From: Desmonostoc muscorum FACHB-395
GTDB taxonomy: Bacteria; Cyanobacteriota; Cyanobacteriia; Cyanobacteriales; Nostocaceae
Direction: 5' to 3'
Length of the DNA stretch: 64,000 bases
Assembly (NCBI RefSeq): GCF_014698035.1
Contig: NZ_JACJSF010000001.1
Coordinates: forward strand, 186,001 to 250,000
The notes under the pieces were generated by a model that was not told the DNA's origin, did not search any database, and was given only the letters and a program-made list of their open reading frames with translations. The position numbers were made by a program, and so were the translations under genes. Position 1 is the first letter of the stretch; each line of letters opens with the position of its first letter. This document shows positions 52,112-61,316 of the stretch, piece by piece.

Positions 52112-52748
52112 CAGCAGATGATAATTAAAAGTTGGTAATTGGTAATTGTGGTAAAACCACTACCAATTACCAAAGTTGTATTTAACGTTCTAATTTTTAT
52201 TATTCAAAAAGCTTCTTAATATACACTCTCTTACAAAAATCGATTTTACTTAAACAGTTATTTTTTACACATATAACCTGATAATTTTCACTTAATTCGA
52301 TAGGTATAAATAAACATAATATCAAGATTCATGACTTTCCCACATAAGTCGTGAATCCTTATCCTGAGAGGTTTATGTTTAATTTAAGTTTATCTACTTA
52401 CTACTGTGATGTGTAGCTGAAAGCAAACATGGTTACGGATTTCTCATATCCTAACCAAATTTACAGATACAGGTAGATATTTATATTTATATAAAATAAG
52501 GTTAAGAAAAGATAAAATCATCGAAAAGATGGATAAGTAGTTGTAGTTTTATAAAGTATAATTAAGAAAAAGATAAACAAATCTAGGAAGTAATTTAGGC
52601 TAAAACTGTCTCGAACAGTACCCCAGAAAGGCAGAGTTCGAGTTGTTTCAGATAAAAAACTACCGCTATCTTTTGCCTACAACTAACTTGTGGGTTTAGT
52701 AGAGAAACAATCATTGTAAATTTTTCAGTTGAAGAGGCAAATAAAGGC
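52112..52748. other. Intergenic region, 637 bp, with two hairpins
   Basis: A hairpin at 52134-52184 (TTGGTAATTGGTAATTG facing CAATTACCAA) directly follows the aminopeptidase gene and could terminate it. A second lies at 52326-52357. The remainder is very AT-rich and should contain the UbiB-gene promoter. Confidence 0.55.
52326..52357. promoter_or_regulatory. Inverted repeat of unknown role
   Basis: GATTCATGACTT and AAGTCGTGAATC form a 12-bp stem (one G-T wobble) with an 8-nt loop in AT-rich DNA about 390 nt before the UbiB-like gene. Confidence 0.5.
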
Positions 52749-54473
52749 GTGGGTCAGTATCAACCTACTCAGCTAAAGCTCTATAATCCAGATGCGATCG
52801 CTCGCTATTATAGTTACCGTCCTTGGCTAGCCTGGGGGCGACTGCTGAGAATTATCTCCTCTTTTGCAGTATTTATAATCAGTCTCAAGTGGGACGAATG
52901 GCAAGACAAAGTTGAGCAGAACAAGGGTAAACGAGCTATCCAGTTGCGAGAACTGCTCACCCGCCTCGGCCCGACTTTTATTAAAGTTGGTCAAGCCCTC
53001 TCCACCAGACCTGACTTAATACGTAAAGATTTTCTAGAAGAACTGATCAAGTTACAAGATCAGTTACCACCTTTCGATAATGCGATCGCTTACAAAATTA
53101 TCGAAACCGAGCTAGATCGTCCAATTGATGAATGTTTTAGCGAACTCTCACCTCACCCAGTCGCAGCAGCTAGCTTGGGTCAAGTATACCGTGGTCGTCT
53201 AATCAGTGGCGAAGAAGTCGCAGTGAAGGTGCAACGCCCAAACTTACGCCCAACTCTTACCCGCGACCTCTATTTATTGCGCTGGGGTGCGAGTTGGGTA
53301 GCTCCTTGGTTGCCTCTGAATCTCGGTCACGACCTCACTTTAATCGTGGACGAGTTTGGCACGAAGCTATTTGAAGAAATCGACTATATAAATGAAGGCC
53401 GCAACGCCGAAAAATTTGCCAGCAATTTCCGTAACGACCCACAAGTTAAAGTTCCAGGAATTTACTGGCGTTATACCAATACCCACGTTTTAACCCTGGA
53501 ATGGATTAACGGCTTCAAGCTGACGGATACTAAAAGCATCCGCGAAGCAGGTTTAGACCCAGAAGCGATTATCCAAATTGGCGTTACTTCAGGATTGCAA
53601 CAGCTTTTAGAACACGGCTTCTTTCATGCTGACCCCCATCCCGGTAATCTATTTGCTGTACCCGATGGCCGGATGGCTTATATCGACTTCGGCATGATGG
53701 ATCAGTTGGAAGAAAACACCAAAGAAACACTGGTAGATGCGCTAGTGCATTTGGTGAATAAAGACTATACCGATTTAGCCGAAGACTTTGTAAAATTAGG
53801 ATTTCTGACTCCAGACACAAATATTTGCCCGATAGTGCCAGCATTAGAAGCGGTGCTAGGAAACGCCATTGGCAAAAATGTCAAGGATTTTAACTTCAAA
53901 ACTATTACTGATGAATTTTCGGAACTGATGTACGAATATCCTTTCCGAGTTCCGGCGAAGTTTGCTTTGATTATTCGTTCCTTGGTGACTCAAGAAGGTA
54001 TTGCCCTGAGCCTCAACCCAGATTTCAAAATTGTGGAAGTGGGTTATCCCTACATAGCACGGCGGTTACTGACAGGGGAATCGCCTGAGTTACGGCGGCG
54101 ATTATTGAATGTGTTATTCAAAGATGGTAAATTTCAGTGGCAGCGTTTAGAGAATTTAATTGCGATCGCTCGTAGCGATAACAACTTTGATGTATTGCCC
54201 ACAGCCCAAATGGGTTTCCAATTTTTAATGTCGGAAGAAGGCAAGTTTCTGCGGCGACAGCTGGTGCTGGCTCTCACTGAAGATGACCGCCTCCACACCG
54301 AAGATGTCCAACGCCTGTGGAACCTAGTTAAAGATGACTTAAAACCGGATCGTTTATTAAATGTAGCGATCGGCATTTTAACAAATTTATCTAGAGAAGG
54401 CGCGGCGGCTATTTTGCCAAAAGCTACATTTCTAGTGCCTTTTACTGGAAACCAGTCAGCAATTAAAAACTAA
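52749..54473 (+). CDS. ABC1/UbiB-family atypical kinase
   Basis: 574 residues from GTG 52749. UbiB hallmarks: KxGQ motif IKVGQALSTRPDL (about 77-89), the Ala-rich ATP loop AAASLGQVYRGRL, the VAVKVQRPNL lysine, catalytic FHADPHPGNLF and DFGMMDQL metal site. A C-terminal hydrophobic segment is present. The family supports quinone (in cyanobacteria plastoquinone/tocopherol) metabolism. Complete. Confidence 0.94.
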   Translation: MGQYQPTQLKLYNPDAIARYYSYRPWLAWGRLLRIISSFAVFIISLKWDEWQDKVEQNKGKRAIQLRELLTRLGPTFIKVGQALSTRPDLIRKDFLEELIKLQDQLPPFDNAIAYKIIETELDRPIDECFSELSPHPVAAASLGQVYRGRLISGEEVAVKVQRPNLRPTLTRDLYLLRWGASWVAPWLPLNLGHDLTLIVDEFGTKLFEEIDYINEGRNAEKFASNFRNDPQVKVPGIYWRYTNTHVLTLEWINGFKLTDTKSIREAGLDPEAIIQIGVTSGLQQLLEHGFFHADPHPGNLFAVPDGRMAYIDFGMMDQLEENTKETLVDALVHLVNKDYTDLAEDFVKLGFLTPDTNICPIVPALEAVLGNAIGKNVKDFNFKTITDEFSELMYEYPFRVPAKFALIIRSLVTQEGIALSLNPDFKIVEVGYPYIARRLLTGESPELRRRLLNVLFKDGKFQWQRLENLIAIARSDNNFDVLPTAQMGFQFLMSEEGKFLRRQLVLALTEDDRLHTEDVQRLWNLVKDDLKPDRLLNVAIGILTNLSREGAAAILPKATFLVPFTGNQSAIKN

Positions 54474-54499
54474 AAAACTATAAATCAGGAGTTTTAATA

Positions 54500-54874
54500 A
54501 TGTACTATTTTCCTCTACAACCACCCTATTTCCTCTTACTCGTTGGCTTTTTGACAGCATTAACATCTGGTTTGGCATTATCTGGCACTTTGAAAGTAAT
54601 TGTGCAGAATTGGCCAAGCGAAAAAGCAGAAAATACTGAACCACGTTCCTCTCTAAAACAATTACTTGTGCCATTTATCGGTATTACTGGCGGGACTTGT
54701 CTATTTCTATCTTCAGGCTTAGAGATATTTGGCTTTCCCTCCACGTTGGCTTTAGGAGTCGGTCTACCAATTAGTTTGTTTACTTGTTTATTAGTTTGGT
54801 TGCAGCTGGGAAGTATGATGACCTTTATAGAACGAGAAGGGATGCAATCTTTAGATTTAGATTCTTTTTCTTAG
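54500..54874 (+). CDS. Small membrane protein, 124 aa
   Basis: Three hydrophobic segments (about 10-30, 58-78, 85-105) joined by a polar loop NWPSEKAENTEPRSSLKQ. AGGAG lies 8 nt before the ATG. It begins 26 nt after the UbiB-like gene, so the two are likely co-transcribed, hinting at a shared membrane process. I recognise no family. Confidence 0.72.
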   Translation: MYYFPLQPPYFLLLVGFLTALTSGLALSGTLKVIVQNWPSEKAENTEPRSSLKQLLVPFIGITGGTCLFLSSGLEIFGFPSTLALGVGLPISLFTCLLVWLQLGSMMTFIEREGMQSLDLDSFS

Positions 54875-55213
54875 ATTGATAAAATATGTTTAAGTTATTG
54901 TTAACTGAACTGTCTTGAGATTGAGGATACCTCACTTATATAGGAATAAATTTAAATGCTCACCAACTGCGGTGAGCATTCATACTTTTCTAGTAAGATT
55001 TTTTCAAGGCTTTGTATAGATCCAATTAATTTATGTCTTAATATCTTTTAAGAATTGCATAAAATTTTAGCAATTAGATGAAAATAGGTACTATTACAGT
55101 AGTCAGTTCCCACGTTATATATGTGATCATAGTGTTTGATTTAAATCAAAATAATTTGCATGATTATTTTTAATATAAGTCTCAGCTAAATTTTATTTCA
55201 TCAATAAAATCTT
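54875..55213. other. AT-rich intergenic region
   Basis: 339 bp; holds the terminator-like hairpin at 54955-54980 and otherwise very AT-rich DNA before the glycosyltransferase-like gene. Confidence 0.55.
54955..54980 (+). terminator. Hairpin after the UbiB operon
   Basis: AATGCTCACC-AACTGC-GGTGAGCATT is a perfect 10-bp stem with a 6-nt loop, followed by CATACTTTTCT. Confidence 0.75.
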
Positions 55214-56098
55214 ATGAACCAAGAAAAATCAGACATTTGTTTTTGCACTTTAGCTTTAGGGAAAAGATATCGCTCTCATGCTTTCCTATTAGCTCAAGAT
55301 ATTGAAAAACATTTGCCAGGAGTATATTTAATTGTCCTAACAGATAAGCCAGAAGATTTTAAAATATATCCTAATGTTTTAGCATTTTACCATGAACAAC
55401 AGAGCATTGGTTGTTACCACGATAAAAGGTTTGTAATTGCCAAAGCAATATCACTGTTTAATACTTGTATATTTGTCGATGCAGATATCAGAATATTAGA
55501 GAAGTTACAACCAGATATAAAATGGCTTCCTGGCATAACAGCAAGAAGTTGTACCAGTATTGTCAAACACAATCAAGAATATATTAATTCAGCAAATGAT
55601 GATTTCAAGGCAAATAGAGTTAGAGATTTGACCATTCTGAGCAAACTAGCACAAAAACTAGACCTGGATTTAGAAGATACTAATATTCAGTTTGTCATGG
55701 AAATGTTATTTGTAGTTACAAGGCAAGATGGGCGGGAAATCGAATTTATTAAGCAATGGGAAACTATTGCACTTTACTGTGAGTTAAATGGTTTTTATAG
55801 TGCTGAGGGTTATGCAATAGGATTAGCTGCTGCTAAGGCTGGATTACCAGTTCGATGGGATGCTATGGACGGTATTGTTTATTTCAAGGATTGGGTAGAA
55901 CGGCAGAAAATCAAAAAGGGACAAGCAAATCCAGATGAAACGCTGATATATTTTCAACAGCATGAAGCAATTGAATACCACAAAAATTCACTTTACCAAA
56001 AGCTATTGCATAAGCTAAATAAATTTATTGGTTATTACTATCGGTACTTGCGTTTAAGACTTGCAGCATTGAGTAATTTTAATTTTTATCACCGATGA
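55214..56098 (+). CDS. GT-A-like glycosyltransferase-related protein, 294 aa
   Basis: Begins MNQEKSDICFCTLALGKRYR, with the Rossmann-like GT-A start, VYLIVLTDKPEDF, and the acidic motif FVDADIRIL (about 89-97), equivalent to the DxD metal/sugar-nucleotide site. The C-terminus is basic and aromatic. It is on the plus strand, converging with the other glycan genes. It likely transfers a sugar to a surface polymer; donor and acceptor unknown. Confidence 0.68.
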   Translation: MNQEKSDICFCTLALGKRYRSHAFLLAQDIEKHLPGVYLIVLTDKPEDFKIYPNVLAFYHEQQSIGCYHDKRFVIAKAISLFNTCIFVDADIRILEKLQPDIKWLPGITARSCTSIVKHNQEYINSANDDFKANRVRDLTILSKLAQKLDLDLEDTNIQFVMEMLFVVTRQDGREIEFIKQWETIALYCELNGFYSAEGYAIGLAAAKAGLPVRWDAMDGIVYFKDWVERQKIKKGQANPDETLIYFQQHEAIEYHKNSLYQKLLHKLNKFIGYYYRYLRLRLAALSNFNFYHR

Positions 56099-56152
56099 AA
56101 ATTTGAAAAAAATCAACAAGCTGATTTAATTGGCATATCTTTGCTGAGTTAT

Positions 56153-57190
56153 TTAGTAACCACTAATTCTATCCTTGAAGTTACGATACTTTAATTTGAT
56201 ATTGTTTACTCTTTGCTGAATAAAACTACTAGTAGATTTTTGCAAAAGCGTTATCTGGCTTGGGCGGGTAAAACTTTGAGGCCGTTTTTCAGGTGATTTT
56301 AAATAGCGATAATATAAGAAAACATCACGGTAAGGAATATCTACATCTTCACCTCCACAAAGCCGCACAAAAGCTGAAGAAGAAACACTCATATAGTGTA
56401 AGTAGGTCAATCTCCGCCCTTGGTCATAGAGGATATTATCTACCACATCAAATTTAGAACTCCAGTGATTACCAGTTGCCTGCTCGCAGTCATCAAAAGC
56501 AAAGTTATAATAGGAAATACCACTTCTCAACACCATGTAGTTAAATAAAGATTGGTCAGGTGCTAAAAAAGCCATGACATCTGCCTCACCCGATATTAAT
56601 TTGCCTATTAAATCGGCTCTTATCGCTGGAGAAAAAATATTTTTCTTGGTTGCAAACCAACCAGCACAAAATACTTTATCTTGCAAGTTTTCTGAATTGA
56701 AAATTTGCTGTATTTGCTCTGGTGAACCATCAAAAATAAATTTTAAGTCAGATTTATATTGAAAATCATTGACTACCCAATCAGATGTATCTAATTTTTC
56801 ATATACATAATCTACTGGCCCCATTAACAAGGTATCTGCATCAAAATAAATAAACCTATCAAAGGGTCCATCCACAGCACAAAATTTGCGGTGCATTGGT
56901 AACTCATAGAGTTCTGAAAAACCCCACTCTCGCCAAGTTTTTTGCGCTCTAGGATAATTTTTCCATATCTGAGTTGCAAAGTTATCCCAATAAGCTATGG
57001 AATCAGAATTTTCAAATAAAGTGACATTATCTCTAGATGCAATCTCTGCTTTTACTTTGTCTAAGCGTTGATTATATGGAAGTATACAAATAGGAATTTT
57101 CCTACCAGCATTAGCTTCTATACTGTTGAGCAATGCTACTAGTTGGTCATAGACAACATCATTGGCTAGGATGTAAATACCATCAATCAT
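56153..57190 (-). CDS. Glycosyltransferase-like protein, paralogue 3
   Basis: 345 residues from ATG 57190, preferred because GGAG lies 7 nt upstream and the start then aligns with its paralogues; an upstream ATG at 57226 would overlap the preceding gene by 20 nt. Begins MIDGIYILANDVVYDQLVAL. DxD-like motif FIYFDADTLLMG (about 108-119), and the late motif GRRLTYLHYMSVSSSAF with a conserved His. GT8-like fold suspected. It is last in the minus-strand cluster. Confidence 0.78.
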   Translation of the reverse strand: MIDGIYILANDVVYDQLVALLNSIEANAGRKIPICILPYNQRLDKVKAEIASRDNVTLFENSDSIAYWDNFATQIWKNYPRAQKTWREWGFSELYELPMHRKFCAVDGPFDRFIYFDADTLLMGPVDYVYEKLDTSDWVVNDFQYKSDLKFIFDGSPEQIQQIFNSENLQDKVFCAGWFATKKNIFSPAIRADLIGKLISGEADVMAFLAPDQSLFNYMVLRSGISYYNFAFDDCEQATGNHWSSKFDVVDNILYDQGRRLTYLHYMSVSSSAFVRLCGGEDVDIPYRDVFLYYRYLKSPEKRPQSFTRPSQITLLQKSTSSFIQQRVNNIKLKYRNFKDRISGY

Positions 57191-57206
57191 TGGGATACTC
57201 CTAATA

Positions 57207-58097
57207 TTAAGTGCGGGCAGCAACAAAAGGAAATAAACGGCGAGTCAGTTTAGAGATGAAAGCAAATTTACCCTCATGGAGATAGCGATAGTGTTCCCAC
57301 AATTGCCAATAGGGACTACCAGTTTTCATCCGTGTACCAGCCCAGTGGAGATATTTTAGTCGTTGTCCTCGATCATAGAGGGCATAATCTTGCTGTTGGA
57401 AACTTTGTGAACCCGCCCAGCTACCAGGCCCACCACCAGGAATTTTGACGAGATTTCCTCGTTTGGTAATCAGTTTGAGAACAAGATAATTTAAAATTGG
57501 TTGGTCTGTAACTCCTTCAGAAAAATCGAAATATTCACGATGCGCTGCACACTCGCGCAAAGCTTCATCCATTTGTTCTTCGGTAATAACTCCTTTTCTC
57601 GAAGCCCAAAAGCCACTATTAAAAACATCTTGAAGTTGAGCATCAGAAAAAATTTGCTGCTCTTTCACAAATGGGGAAAAGATATTTCGTAGTTTGTCAT
57701 TGGCATGATGGTAATCACAACAGAAGAAATCGACTTCTGAAAGTTTGTCTAAATTGTCGGCGATTTTTTCAAAAACGACAATATCTGTATCAATATAAAT
57801 AAATTCATCTAAAGGGCCAAACCACGCCACCAGTTTACGCATTTTGTTTGGTAAGGCGAGGAAATCTCGATCAAAAATTTCTCCGATGCGTTTGGTAAAT
57901 TTATCAATAAGTTCCAAATCGGGGAAAATTTGCACTTTGTGTAAGGTAGAAAGCTGTTCTGCTACCTTGTGATAATTTTCGTTAAATGGTATCAGATAAA
58001 TGGTTACTTCTGGATCATAGTAACGAATACTATTTAGTAAAGCGATCGCATTATCAATAACACGATCGTTGGCAACAATATAAATTCCCCTACTCAT
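57207..58097 (-). CDS. Glycosyltransferase-like protein, paralogue 2
   Basis: 296 residues. Begins MSRGIYIVANDRVIDNAIAL, with EFIYIDTDIVVFEK (about 94-107) as the DxD equivalent and QRLKYLHWAGTRMKTGSPYW near the end. It is homologous over its length to its two neighbours, and separated from paralogue 1 by 3 nt. Confidence 0.78.
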   Translation of the reverse strand: MSRGIYIVANDRVIDNAIALLNSIRYYDPEVTIYLIPFNENYHKVAEQLSTLHKVQIFPDLELIDKFTKRIGEIFDRDFLALPNKMRKLVAWFGPLDEFIYIDTDIVVFEKIADNLDKLSEVDFFCCDYHHANDKLRNIFSPFVKEQQIFSDAQLQDVFNSGFWASRKGVITEEQMDEALRECAAHREYFDFSEGVTDQPILNYLVLKLITKRGNLVKIPGGGPGSWAGSQSFQQQDYALYDRGQRLKYLHWAGTRMKTGSPYWQLWEHYRYLHEGKFAFISKLTRRLFPFVAART

Positions 58098-58100
58098 AAA

Positions 58101-59081
58101 TTATCCTTGGTTAATTAACTTAAGTTTTCGCAAAGCTCTTGTAAGTAAATTTGGTACTGGAGCGTCATTATAATTCTTAGGAGGGTTTTGAAAGATGGGA
58201 CGCTTATCTGGTTCGTTTAAGTAACGATAGTAGAGAAATAAATCTCGATAGGGAAAATCAATATTTTCTCCAGCACAGACTGCTTGATTAATATTAGGAG
58301 GGATACCAATATAATGAAGGTAGGTTAGCCGATTCCCTTTGTCATAAAGAAGGTGTTCTCGTTCCTCGAAGTGCTTAGATGTGGCAGAACATCCTGTCTT
58401 TTCATTATCTGGCAGTTGACGAGCAAAGTTATAAATAGAAAGATTAGACCTCATTACCATGTAGTTTATTAGTGGTTGTTCTCCAGCACCACCATACAAA
58501 ATTTCTGCCTCACCATTTTTTAAATGCGATATCAGTAGATATCTTTGTTCTGAGTTAAATATTCCCCGTTTTGCGCCATAGAAACCGGAGCAAAAGATTT
58601 CAGAATCAATCCGCTTTTTCTCGAAAACTTCTAGTAATTTTGGCGAGTTAACATTATATATCTTACTAACGTCTTTAAATTGGAAATCGTAGACAACAAA
58701 ATCATAAGTATCTAGCTTTTCAAACACTGATGCCAGAGAATTCATCACCAAGGTGTCTGCATCTAAATAGATAAATTTATCGAATGGCCCATCAAAGGCG
58801 CAAAAACGGCGGTGAGCGCCATACAACCGTGATTTACTCCGATTCAATCGCTCTGGTGCTGCTGAGAGCATAAATTGATCCCAACGGTTGATTGATTCTT
58901 GATTCTCGTAAAGAAATACATTAGGGCGTTTAGCTATTTCATCAGAAATTCGCTGTGTCTGATCGTCGAAAGGATAGATACAAACAGGAGTTTCGGGGCC
59001 CAAAATAACATCAATACTGTTGAGCAAAGCCACCAGTTGATCGAAAACATAATCATTGCCAAGGGTACAAATACCATTCAT
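58101..59081 (-). CDS. Glycosyltransferase-like protein, paralogue 1
   Basis: 326 residues. Begins MNGICTLGNDYVFDQLVALL; DxD region KFIYLDADTLVMNS (about 98-111); late motif NRLTYLHYIGIPPNINQAVC. It shares with paralogue 3 the sequence FDGPFDKFIYLDADTL and the end YRDLFLYYRYL, so the pair is closer to each other than to paralogue 2. Confidence 0.78.
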   Translation of the reverse strand: MNGICTLGNDYVFDQLVALLNSIDVILGPETPVCIYPFDDQTQRISDEIAKRPNVFLYENQESINRWDQFMLSAAPERLNRSKSRLYGAHRRFCAFDGPFDKFIYLDADTLVMNSLASVFEKLDTYDFVVYDFQFKDVSKIYNVNSPKLLEVFEKKRIDSEIFCSGFYGAKRGIFNSEQRYLLISHLKNGEAEILYGGAGEQPLINYMVMRSNLSIYNFARQLPDNEKTGCSATSKHFEEREHLLYDKGNRLTYLHYIGIPPNINQAVCAGENIDFPYRDLFLYYRYLNEPDKRPIFQNPPKNYNDAPVPNLLTRALRKLKLINQG

Positions 59082-59084
59082 AAT

Positions 59085-60044
59085 TTATGAGTGTTGATCA
59101 ACAAAGTTCGATAACCAGTTAAGTAAGTTTAATTTATGTAAAATGATTTGACGTGCTTCTGCGATCGCATCTTTGGCAGCATACCAAGCATCAGGTGTAG
59201 CTGTCACTTCTTTGATGTAGGCAATGCCTTTTTCATCTAAACTGGGCAACCGCAAAAAACTACCAGGTGGCAATAATTTATCAGCAGCCGGGCCACCATA
59301 GTAAATTGGTAGACACCAGGAAAGTAAACTATCCCAAAGTTTCTCACTGACATACCAATTATTATCAGCATAATTTTCAATTGCCAAATTGTAATAGTAT
59401 GGTGCCATCCCATACCATTTATTACCTAGTTCTCCCGATTTTTTAGCCGATTCTGGTAAGTTACGCCCATATAAATCAAATTTTATGCCACTAGATTGTA
59501 GCGACTGCAAAAAGTCTAAACGCTGGCGATGTTTGGCTGTACGACTTATTCCCGAAGTAATCCAACTACATGGGGCAACCTTTTGAGGTGGTGGCATTTC
59601 ATTTAAATCTTGAAATGAATTTGAATGATACCAAATAGCAGGCATATAGTCAGGAGTTGGGGCAAAATCATCGGGGCCAGAAATGTAGCCGCAATACTTC
59701 TGGGCTTGTTGATAATTATGATTAGTTATTTCGACAATTTCATCTAAAGGTGGTTCTCTTAACAAATAAATAATCCGCTCTTTGTTGACACCACGCAGTA
59801 GAGAATCAACATTTACTACTGATTTTTGCTGCCGTTTGCGAAAGCTATCTAACCAAGATTTTTGTGGCGCTGCTTGGGGAAAATCAAATTGATACATCAG
59901 TAGAAAATCTGGTTTGGTTGCTAGTGCCTGCATTTGCATATTGCCCCAAACTCCAAATTGATGCGGGGTTTGTTGCCACAGCCAATCGGCTCTAGTTTCT
60001 AAACCTCGATAGCCACTAATCATACCTACAGTTTTTATAGTCAT
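59085..60044 (-). CDS. GT10 (fucosyltransferase-like) glycosyltransferase
   Basis: 319 residues. The C-terminal half has the GT10 signature FENSxxxxYVTEKxxxA variant: AIENYADNNWYVSEKLWDSL (about 230-249), then CLPIYYGGPAADKLLPPGSF. By family knowledge it transfers fucose or a related deoxysugar. It begins 48 nt after the GT4-like gene and ends 3 nt before paralogue 1. Confidence 0.8.
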   Translation of the reverse strand: MTIKTVGMISGYRGLETRADWLWQQTPHQFGVWGNMQMQALATKPDFLLMYQFDFPQAAPQKSWLDSFRKRQQKSVVNVDSLLRGVNKERIIYLLREPPLDEIVEITNHNYQQAQKYCGYISGPDDFAPTPDYMPAIWYHSNSFQDLNEMPPPQKVAPCSWITSGISRTAKHRQRLDFLQSLQSSGIKFDLYGRNLPESAKKSGELGNKWYGMAPYYYNLAIENYADNNWYVSEKLWDSLLSWCLPIYYGGPAADKLLPPGSFLRLPSLDEKGIAYIKEVTATPDAWYAAKDAIAEARQIILHKLNLLNWLSNFVDQHS

Positions 60045-60050
60045 TTTAGT

Positions 60051-60082
60051 TATTTGTCATTTGTCATTTATCATTTGTCTTC
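60051..60082. repeat. TTTGTCATT heptamer-type run
   Basis: Four ATTTGTC / ATTTATC units in the 48-nt gap between two glycosyltransferase genes, of the same heptamer kind as at 33570-33707 and 41105-41126. Confidence 0.75.
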
Positions 60083-60092
60083 TAGATTCTTT

Positions 60093-61316
60093 TTATGCGA
60101 TAAATAGGGGTAGCAGAGATTCATCAACATAACTAAGAATTTTTGCGGCTCGATTTTCCCAAGAAAACTGCTTGACAAATTCGATACTATCTGGATAACC
60201 TTCTATTTTTCTAGGATGAGTTTCTAAAACCTGCTTCAGACTTTCGGCAAATTTGCTTGGGTTATCTGGTTCACACCAAGCAGCGATTGCTTTTGTATCT
60301 TGAAACTCAACTAATGAAGGAATTTCCGTCGAGACAATTGGAGTTCCAGAGGCGAAGTAATCAAACAGCTTTAAAGGAGATGTGAAAGTTGCTGCTTTTC
60401 CCGAACAATGAGGGTGAGCTAAAACATCTGCTGCTTGTAGCAAAGATGCTAACTCATTATGCAAGACATAGCCCAAAAATTGAATATTATAAACCTGTTT
60501 TTCTTTCACCAATTGCTGATAATATTCTACTTCTGCTGGCTTACCTCCTGCACAGGCAAATTGTACATTAGGCATTTCATTAGCCACATCAATTAGTACA
60601 TCAATACCTTTAAATTGCTGTAACGCTCCCGCATAAACTACCAATTTTTGGTTTGCATCTCGCAATAGTTTTTGTCGCCATTCTGCGGCTTTTTCTGGTT
60701 GTCTCTGCATAAACAAACGATTGAAACCATTGTGCAGCTTAATTACTTTTTCTGGCGGCATTCCATTTTTAATCATGCTTTCACGGATTGTTTCTACAAC
60801 GGTGACAGCTATTTGTAACAGTGGATTTGTAACAATTTCTTGCTCAAATGGTTTCTCTTCATGGTGGTGGTGTTCATAAATTGCCGGAATGCCATTTTTG
60901 ATGGCAGCTTTGACAAAATTCCAGTTGCGACTATGGACAAGTTTAGTAGTTGGAAGTATATGAAATGGTAAATAGTACTTGCTTGCAATGGTGTTGGAGT
61001 CAGTAAATTTGCTCGAAAAATGGTCAATCGGCCAAGGCATCGGTAATGGAGCAACTTTTAATTTGTCATGAAGATTGTAATATTCAATAAGTTCTGTTGG
61101 GGTTTTTCTCGGTTGAAAAGGACGCAATAAATTAATTGGGTTATTAGCTTTTGCTCCTTTCTCAGGGTATACCAAAACTGTTGAGTATCCCAAGTTAGCG
61201 GCGGCATTAGCTGCATTTGTAGACTGCACTAGATGAGCCTCTGGCTGGGGTAATTCTTCACCGATGAAAAAAATGTAGTGTTTTTTTAAAGTATTATTTT
61301 TCATAATTTTAGACAT
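60093..61316 (-). CDS. GT4-type glycosyltransferase
   Basis: 407 residues from ATG 61316, chosen for AGGA 8 nt upstream; it overlaps the stop of the exporter gene by 8 nt. GT-B fold: N-terminal VQSTNAANAAANLGYSTVLV, C-terminal LVVYAGALQQFKGIDVLIDV (about 215-234), and the donor-binding end LKLFDYFASGTPIVSTEIPS (about 325-344). It is a retaining hexosyltransferase by family. Translational coupling to the exporter is likely. Confidence 0.86.
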   Translation of the reverse strand: MSKIMKNNTLKKHYIFFIGEELPQPEAHLVQSTNAANAAANLGYSTVLVYPEKGAKANNPINLLRPFQPRKTPTELIEYYNLHDKLKVAPLPMPWPIDHFSSKFTDSNTIASKYYLPFHILPTTKLVHSRNWNFVKAAIKNGIPAIYEHHHHEEKPFEQEIVTNPLLQIAVTVVETIRESMIKNGMPPEKVIKLHNGFNRLFMQRQPEKAAEWRQKLLRDANQKLVVYAGALQQFKGIDVLIDVANEMPNVQFACAGGKPAEVEYYQQLVKEKQVYNIQFLGYVLHNELASLLQAADVLAHPHCSGKAATFTSPLKLFDYFASGTPIVSTEIPSLVEFQDTKAIAAWCEPDNPSKFAESLKQVLETHPRKIEGYPDSIEFVKQFSWENRAAKILSYVDESLLPLFIA

